Both the position numbers and the translations under genes were made by a program. Below are positions 49,119 to 53,315 of a stretch of DNA of 53,315 bases, piece after piece. Source of the DNA: Pseudarthrobacter oxydans (GTDB lineage: Bacteria > Actinomycetota > Actinomycetes > Actinomycetales > Micrococcaceae). Within the stretch, counting starts at the first letter, position 1. Each line of letters begins with the position of its first letter. Below the pieces are notes generated by a model that searched no databases, had not been told where the DNA came from, and worked only from the letters and a program-made list of their open reading frames with translations. Location of the stretch: NCBI RefSeq assembly GCF_030812335.1, contig NZ_JAUSSN010000018.1:1-53315 (forward strand), in the 5' to 3' direction.

Positions 49119-50353
49119 CCGTCGCCTATGGCCCGGATGGTGCCACCCCGATTGCCAAGGTTCCCCTGGCAGCCGGCGGTGTGCCCCGGCGGCGGGTCGG
49201 GGTGGCTCCTTCGACCACAGCCGACACCCGTGGGGTCCGGACGTTCGGCGCCGGAGTGGTGCTCGCCGTGGTGGGCGTCGCCGTCGTCCGCGGTATCCGG
49301 GCCCGGCGACGGTCGGAACTTCGGGGCCGCGCCGTTCCGCCCGCGGGCAATGGCGCCTTGATCCTGAACCCCCGTAGCGGCGGCGGTACGGCCGACCGCC
49401 TCGGCCTGGCCACAGAATGCCGGGCCCGGGGCATTGAGGTGCTCATCCTGGAACCGGGGCAGGACCTGGCCGGGCTGGCCGAGGCCGCGGTGGCCCGCGG
49501 CGCGGATGTGCTCGGCATGGCTGGCGGGGACGGCTCGATGGGGCTGGTCGCGGGCGTGGCCGCCCGGCACGGTGTGCCCATGGTCGTGGTGCCCGCCGGC
49601 ACCCGCAACCACCTGGCCATGGACTTGGGCCTGGACCGCGGCAATGTGCTGGCGGCCCTTGACGCATTCGGGGCGGCGGTGGAACGTCGCATCGACCTCG
49701 GGCAGGTCAATGGCCGGGTGTTCGTCAACAACGTCTCGCTCGGGTTGTATGCGCAGATCGTCCGCTCACCCGAGTACCGGGACGCCAAGGCGGACACCAC
49801 CCTAAGAATGCTGCCGGACATGCTGGGGCCCGCGAGCCAACCCTTCGACCTGCGCTTCACCGGTCCTGCGGGGGAGCGGTATACCCGCGCCCACGTCGTC
49901 CAGGTCTCGAACAACCCGTACGGGCGCACGCCCGCCACCCTCGCCAACCGGCCGCGGCTTGACGGCGGCCACCTCGGGGTGATCGCCGTCAAGCTCCCGG
50001 ACGATCCCGCGGAGGCACGGCGCCAGCTGGCCGCGGCCCGCGGGCATCCGGAGCGGTTTCCTGGCTCCGTCACCTGGGAGCCCTCGACGTTTGAGGTGGA
50101 TTCGGGTGGGCCGATCGACGTCGGCATGGACGGTGAGGCGCTCCGCCTGGCGGCCCCACTGCGGTTCACCATTCGGCCGGGCGCGCTGCGGATCCGCGTT
50201 CCCCGGGCAGAGACGCCGCCCTCACCGCAGACCCGTCAGCGCCGGGTCCTTTCGACCCTGCGGGACTTGCCGCGCCGCGCGCGACCGTTAATGGGAACTC
50301 CTGCTGCCGCGGGTGAGCGAGCAGGCAGGAATTCTCATGACCCTCTCCGATGA
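49115..50353 (+). CDS. Diacylglycerol/lipid kinase (DAGKc domain) with N-terminal anchor
   Basis: 412 residues. An N-terminal hydrophobic segment (about 45-59) precedes the kinase domain: NPRSGGG (85-91), the ATP motif GGDGS (137-141) and PAGTRNHLAMDLG (160-172). The C-terminal lobe contains FVNNVSLGLYAQIV and ends with an Arg/Pro-rich tail. It would phosphorylate a lipid such as diacylglycerol at the membrane. It is coupled to DUF1003 (ATGA) and overlaps the start of the next gene. Confidence 0.87.
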   Translation: MTVAYGPDGATPIAKVPLAAGGVPRRRVGVAPSTTADTRGVRTFGAGVVLAVVGVAVVRGIRARRRSELRGRAVPPAGNGALILNPRSGGGTADRLGLATECRARGIEVLILEPGQDLAGLAEAAVARGADVLGMAGGDGSMGLVAGVAARHGVPMVVVPAGTRNHLAMDLGLDRGNVLAALDAFGAAVERRIDLGQVNGRVFVNNVSLGLYAQIVRSPEYRDAKADTTLRMLPDMLGPASQPFDLRFTGPAGERYTRAHVVQVSNNPYGRTPATLANRPRLDGGHLGVIAVKLPDDPAEARRQLAAARGHPERFPGSVTWEPSTFEVDSGGPIDVGMDGEALRLAAPLRFTIRPGALRIRVPRAETPPSPQTRQRRVLSTLRDLPRRARPLMGTPAAAGERAGRNSHDPLR

Positions 50354-50765
50354 TCTGAGCAAGCTCGCGGCCCGCGCCAAAGGTGCAGAGGATCGATTTG
50401 CCGCCGCACAGCAGGATGCGCACGCGAAGTTGCAGCAGGACGTCCAAAACGCGCGTGAATCGCTGCATAAGAACACGGATCAGCTGCGCGAGGCAGCCGA
50501 AGCGAACCAGGGAAAGGTCGCCGCGTGGTGGAGCGGCGTGCAGAAGAGCTGGGACGACGATATCGCGTCGATCCGTGAGGATATGGAGTCCAAGAAGGCA
50601 AAGCTCGACGTCAAGGCCGCGAAGCTGAAGGCGGACGACACCGAGGCGGAAGCCAAATTCGCGATCAAGTACGCCTATTGGGCGGTAGAGGAAGCCGAGT
50701 ACAGGGTGCTCGACGCCGCGTTGGCTCGAATGGACGCCGAGATTATGGCAGCGGACGGCAGTTGA
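50337..50765 (+). CDS. Coiled-coil protein of unknown function
   Basis: 142 residues. The ATG at 50337 was preferred over the GTG at 50313 because GCAGGAA lies just upstream. It is almost fully helical and charged: KLAARAKGAEDRFAAAQQDA, then QLREAAEANQGKVAAWW, KSWDDDIASIREDMESKKAK and a final helix. No enzyme motif is seen. It overlaps the kinase gene by 17 bases, so it is part of the same operon as DUF1003 and the kinase. Confidence 0.75.
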   Translation: MTLSDDLSKLAARAKGAEDRFAAAQQDAHAKLQQDVQNARESLHKNTDQLREAAEANQGKVAAWWSGVQKSWDDDIASIREDMESKKAKLDVKAAKLKADDTEAEAKFAIKYAYWAVEEAEYRVLDAALARMDAEIMAADGS

Positions 50766-50876
50766 TGCCGGCGTCCACGGCTTGAAATTTTCGGGGGACC
50801 TGCGGCGGGCCTGGGAAGTCCGGTGAGTCTGCGTGTCTATGTGCGTGCTAATTTGGCCTGTTCATACCATCCGCTG

Positions 50877-51083
50877 CTACCGAGGCTGTCGTGCCGGGAA
50901 AGATCGCTCGCTCGAGGTGGCGACCTTGAGCAGTCCCAGCGGCAGGCTGCCGCTCCACGTCATGAGCTGGCCGGGGGTCTGGCGGACCTGCCGCCGGAAG
51001 GCCCTCTTGCCGGCGTCGGTGATGATGTCCCACACAGTGCCGGCGCCGGCAAGAATGAGCGTTTCCGCCTCGGACGATTTCAT
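50877..51083 (-). pseudogene. SRPBCC-domain relic with internal deletion
   Basis: The frame reads ETLILAGAGTVWDIITDAGK, then RAFRRQVRQTPGQLMTWSGS, ending soon after. Compared with the SRPBCC protein at 39677-40096 (STVWDIITDTK ... NFRLAVEQIPGEVMTW), about 30-40 central codons are missing in frame and the C-terminal helix is replaced. Only 68 residues remain. Confidence 0.6.
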
Positions 51084-51241
51084 GTCTGCAACGTTGTCGG
51101 GCGGCTTGGAGGCAAGAGCAGAAGGCACCTATTGTGACACGTGAGCTGCCTGACAGGTCCGGGACGCCAGCCGGGGCAACGCCGCCGAATCTGATGGCGC
51201 AAAGGGTGTCGGGATGCCGGGACGTGGGACAGAATGGGTCT

Positions 51242-51901
51242 ATGACCCGAATCGCAATCATCGGCGGCCACGGAAAAGTGGCTAGGGAACTCTCCAAAGT
51301 CCTGGCTACGGACGGGCAGGAGGTCACCGCCATCTTCCGCAACCCCGAACACGCGTCCGACGTCGCGGCAACCGGCGCCACCCCAGTCGTCCTGGACGTG
51401 GAGAATGCGACGACGGCGGAAATCGCCGAGGCGCTCTCGGGTCACGACGCCGTCGTATGGTCGGCCGGTGCCGGCGGCGGAAACCCCGGGAGGACCTACG
51501 CCGTGGACCGTGACGCCGCGATCCGCTCGATGGACGCCGCTGCCCAGTCCGGCGTCAACCGCTACGTCATGGTGTCCTATCTTGGAGCCGGACCGGACCA
51601 TGGAGTGCCCCGGGACAACCCCTTCTTCCACTACGCGGAGGCCAAAGCCGCCGCTGACTCGCACCTGCGCGGCACCAGCCTGGACTGGACCATCCTCGGC
51701 CCCGGCGCGCTCACGGACAATCCGGGCAGCGGCCTGATAGACGTCCACGTCAACGAGCCCTGGCAGGCTGCCGAAACCGCCCGCGCCAACGTCGCCCTCG
51801 TCGCTGCGGCCGTCCTGGAGCTGCCCGCCGCAATCGGCCGGACTATCGGGTTCCGCGACGGCAGCCAGCCCATCGCTGCAGCCCTGGCGGCGGAGGCCTA
51901 G
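51242..51901 (+). CDS. NAD(P)-binding atypical SDR (NmrA/YwnB-like)
   Basis: 219 residues. N-terminal Rossmann motif RIAIIGGHGKVAREL, then FRNPEHASDVAATGATPVVLDVEN, AVVWSAGAGG, MVSYLGAG and FFHYAEAKAAADSHLRGTSLDWTILGPGAL, all typical of atypical short-chain dehydrogenases. ATG at 51242; ACAGAAT lies 8 bases before it, so the transcript may be leaderless. Function in detail is unknown. Confidence 0.87.
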   Translation: MTRIAIIGGHGKVARELSKVLATDGQEVTAIFRNPEHASDVAATGATPVVLDVENATTAEIAEALSGHDAVVWSAGAGGGNPGRTYAVDRDAAIRSMDAAAQSGVNRYVMVSYLGAGPDHGVPRDNPFFHYAEAKAAADSHLRGTSLDWTILGPGALTDNPGSGLIDVHVNEPWQAAETARANVALVAAAVLELPAAIGRTIGFRDGSQPIAAALAAEA

Positions 51902-52390
51902 CCCGTTCGGGGAAAGTGGCACAAGGAGCAGCTGGCACTCATTATGGACTGCTGCTCGCCGCGGTGGTCGCTGACGTGTCACCATCATCTACCACAAGCT
52001 CATGGAGTCCGCGGAGAACGGCGGCTCGGGCGGTAGCGTACGGTTCAAGGGTGGATTGGCTGCAGTTCACGGCTGAAGTCCACCGTGACCCCTCAGAAGC
52101 CGCGCGGCGTCGAACTCGGACTTAGGCCACCTATCGTGTCCTGTTCCGGCGGAGTACATTGAACAAACACGCTCCTGCCGGACAGGCTCACCGTCCGTGT
52201 AGCGAGCAGCATAACCCGACCATCCCGCAACCGGTGGGCCGCCTGGGCCTGTGGCGGAAGTGAGCCGTGGCCGGGTGGCCGGCACTGTGCTTCGTCTGTT
52301 CCCGGCGCAACCGGGGGGCGCGGTCCGCCGTGAGAAACGGGACGCGGTGCATCCCACCACGGGAACGGGCATTTTCTGACGGGAGTTACG
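51902..52390. other. Spacer before the aldo/keto reductase gene
   Basis: No gene is supported. One plus-strand stretch (about 51980-52040) reads TIIYHKLMESAENGG and may be a relic, without start or family. The last 10 bases (GGGAGTTACG) hold the ribosome site of the next gene. Confidence 0.4.
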
Positions 52391-53224
52391 ATGCGCGAGA
52401 TACTTCTTCCGTCCGGTGAAGCTGTCCCGGTGCTCGGGATCGGGACGTGGGGAATGGGTGAGTACCCCGGCAACGCCGCACGCGAGACGGCGGCGATCCA
52501 GATGGCCCTGGACCTGGGGATGTGCGTGGTCGATACCGCCGAGATGTATGGAAACGGCGCCGCCGAGGAACTCGTCGGAAGGGCGCTGGCAGCCCGCCGC
52601 AACGAAGCGTTCCTGGTCACAAAGGTCCTGCCGCATCACGCCACGCTGCGCGGAACCGTCGCCGCTTGCGAGGGCAGCCTGCGTCGCCTTGGAACGGACG
52701 GCATCGACCTATATCTGCTGCATTGGCGGGGCGTTACTCCCTTGGCCGAAACGCTCGAAGCCTTCGAATACCTGCAGCGTGCCGGAAAAATCCGGCACTG
52801 GGGCGTTAGCAACCTCGACGTGGCGGACCTGGAAGAACTTATGCGCCTGCCCGGCGGACAGAAGGTCGCGACCGACCAGGTGCTGTACAACCTGACCCGC
52901 CGGGGCATCGAGTTCGATCTTCTGCCCCGCTGCGTCGGGAGGAGCATCCCGGTGATGGCGTACTCGCCCCTGGAGCAGGGGCGAATGCTGGACGATCCCG
53001 TGCTGGTCCGCATCGCAACCGAACACGGCGCTAACCCCGCGCAGATCGCCCTCGCCTGGGTGCTCAGGCAGCCGCTCGTCCTGGCGATTCCAAAAGCCTC
53101 AAGTCCGCACCATGTCCAGGAATGCCACCGAGCCCTCGACGTTCGGCTCACGCCCAGCGACCTGGCTGACCTGGATCGCGCCCATCCCCCGCCCACCCAC
53201 AAACGCGTGCTCGAGGTGATCTAG
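52391..53224 (+). CDS. Aldo/keto reductase
   Basis: 277 residues, an NADPH-dependent (beta/alpha)8 carbonyl reductase. The catalytic tetrad is complete: Asp48 and Tyr53 (VVDTAEMYGNG), Lys78 (LVTKVLP) and His111 (YLLHWRG). The NADP-binding end is IPKASSPHHVQEC. GGGAG lies 7 bases upstream of the ATG. It stands alone; the substrate is unknown. Confidence 0.92.
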   Translation: MREILLPSGEAVPVLGIGTWGMGEYPGNAARETAAIQMALDLGMCVVDTAEMYGNGAAEELVGRALAARRNEAFLVTKVLPHHATLRGTVAACEGSLRRLGTDGIDLYLLHWRGVTPLAETLEAFEYLQRAGKIRHWGVSNLDVADLEELMRLPGGQKVATDQVLYNLTRRGIEFDLLPRCVGRSIPVMAYSPLEQGRMLDDPVLVRIATEHGANPAQIALAWVLRQPLVLAIPKASSPHHVQECHRALDVRLTPSDLADLDRAHPPPTHKRVLEVI

Positions 53225-53315
53225 GTGTATTGCCCACGGACGTTGGTGACAGGCGGCGTGGTTCGGTGACAAAAAGAAGACCTCCGGGTGGAGTGGGGCT
53301 TGTCTAGAGTCCAGT

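Noticed and set aside
1..53315. CRISPR array, prophage structural genes or rRNA operon
   Set aside because: No regularly spaced repeats, no phage structural proteins and no rRNA-like sequence were seen.

Overview
The window is high-GC actinobacterial DNA, most likely from an Arthrobacter-type soil member of the Micrococcaceae. The grounds are the LacI, PucR and TetR regulated catabolic operons, the G/C-rich third codon positions, several probably leaderless genes, and DUF2550, CYTH-CHAD and DUF1003 proteins. This placement is an inference. No rRNA gene, complete tRNA gene or CRISPR array was found.

Left part (1-11.2 kb). A truncated secreted protein at the edge and about 2 kb of gene debris (IS3 transposase tail, a Zn-finger-like hypothetical protein) precede a leftward operon. 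It encodes a LacI regulator, an Opp/Dpp-type ABC importer (lipoprotein, two permeases, two ATPases) and a cytoplasmic GH32 beta-fructosidase. Two LacI-type operators lie upstream of lacI. The genes suggest uptake of an intact fructoside or fructan fragment followed by intracellular hydrolysis.

Middle part (11.3-27.2 kb). A methyltransferase and a small membrane protein are followed by a locus for a hydantoin-like or cyclic-amide compound. It holds a HyuA-like protein, a DUF917 protein and a PucR regulator. On the opposite strand are an MDR oxidoreductase, an Asp/Glu/hydantoin racemase and an MFS transporter. HyuA, HyuB, a GAF protein and an amidohydrolase follow on the plus strand. A decayed copy of the GAF gene start lies just after pucR, which shows past duplication or rearrangement.

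Right part (27.4-40.7 kb). Housekeeping and stress genes (lytic transglycosylase, ion channel, CYTH-CHAD, DUF2550, YihY) are mixed with relics (AI-2E, SRAP, carboxymuconolactone decarboxylase, MarR, universal stress protein), a tRNA-Leu 3' fragment and diverged repeats, which together look like an old integration and decay zone. Inside it is a compact quinone reductase / OYE / MarR operon whose promoter lies within a perfect 17-bp inverted repeat.

Far right (41-53.3 kb). A six-gene leftward operon, with every junction a 4-base ATGA overlap, encodes an extradiol dioxygenase, a FAH-family hydrolase, an acyl-CoA synthetase, a DoxX protein, a flavin hydroxylase and a membrane protein, with a divergent TetR regulator. 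This looks like an aromatic meta-cleavage pathway of unknown substrate. DUF1003, lipid-kinase, coiled-coil, NAD(P)-binding and aldo/keto reductase genes close the window.
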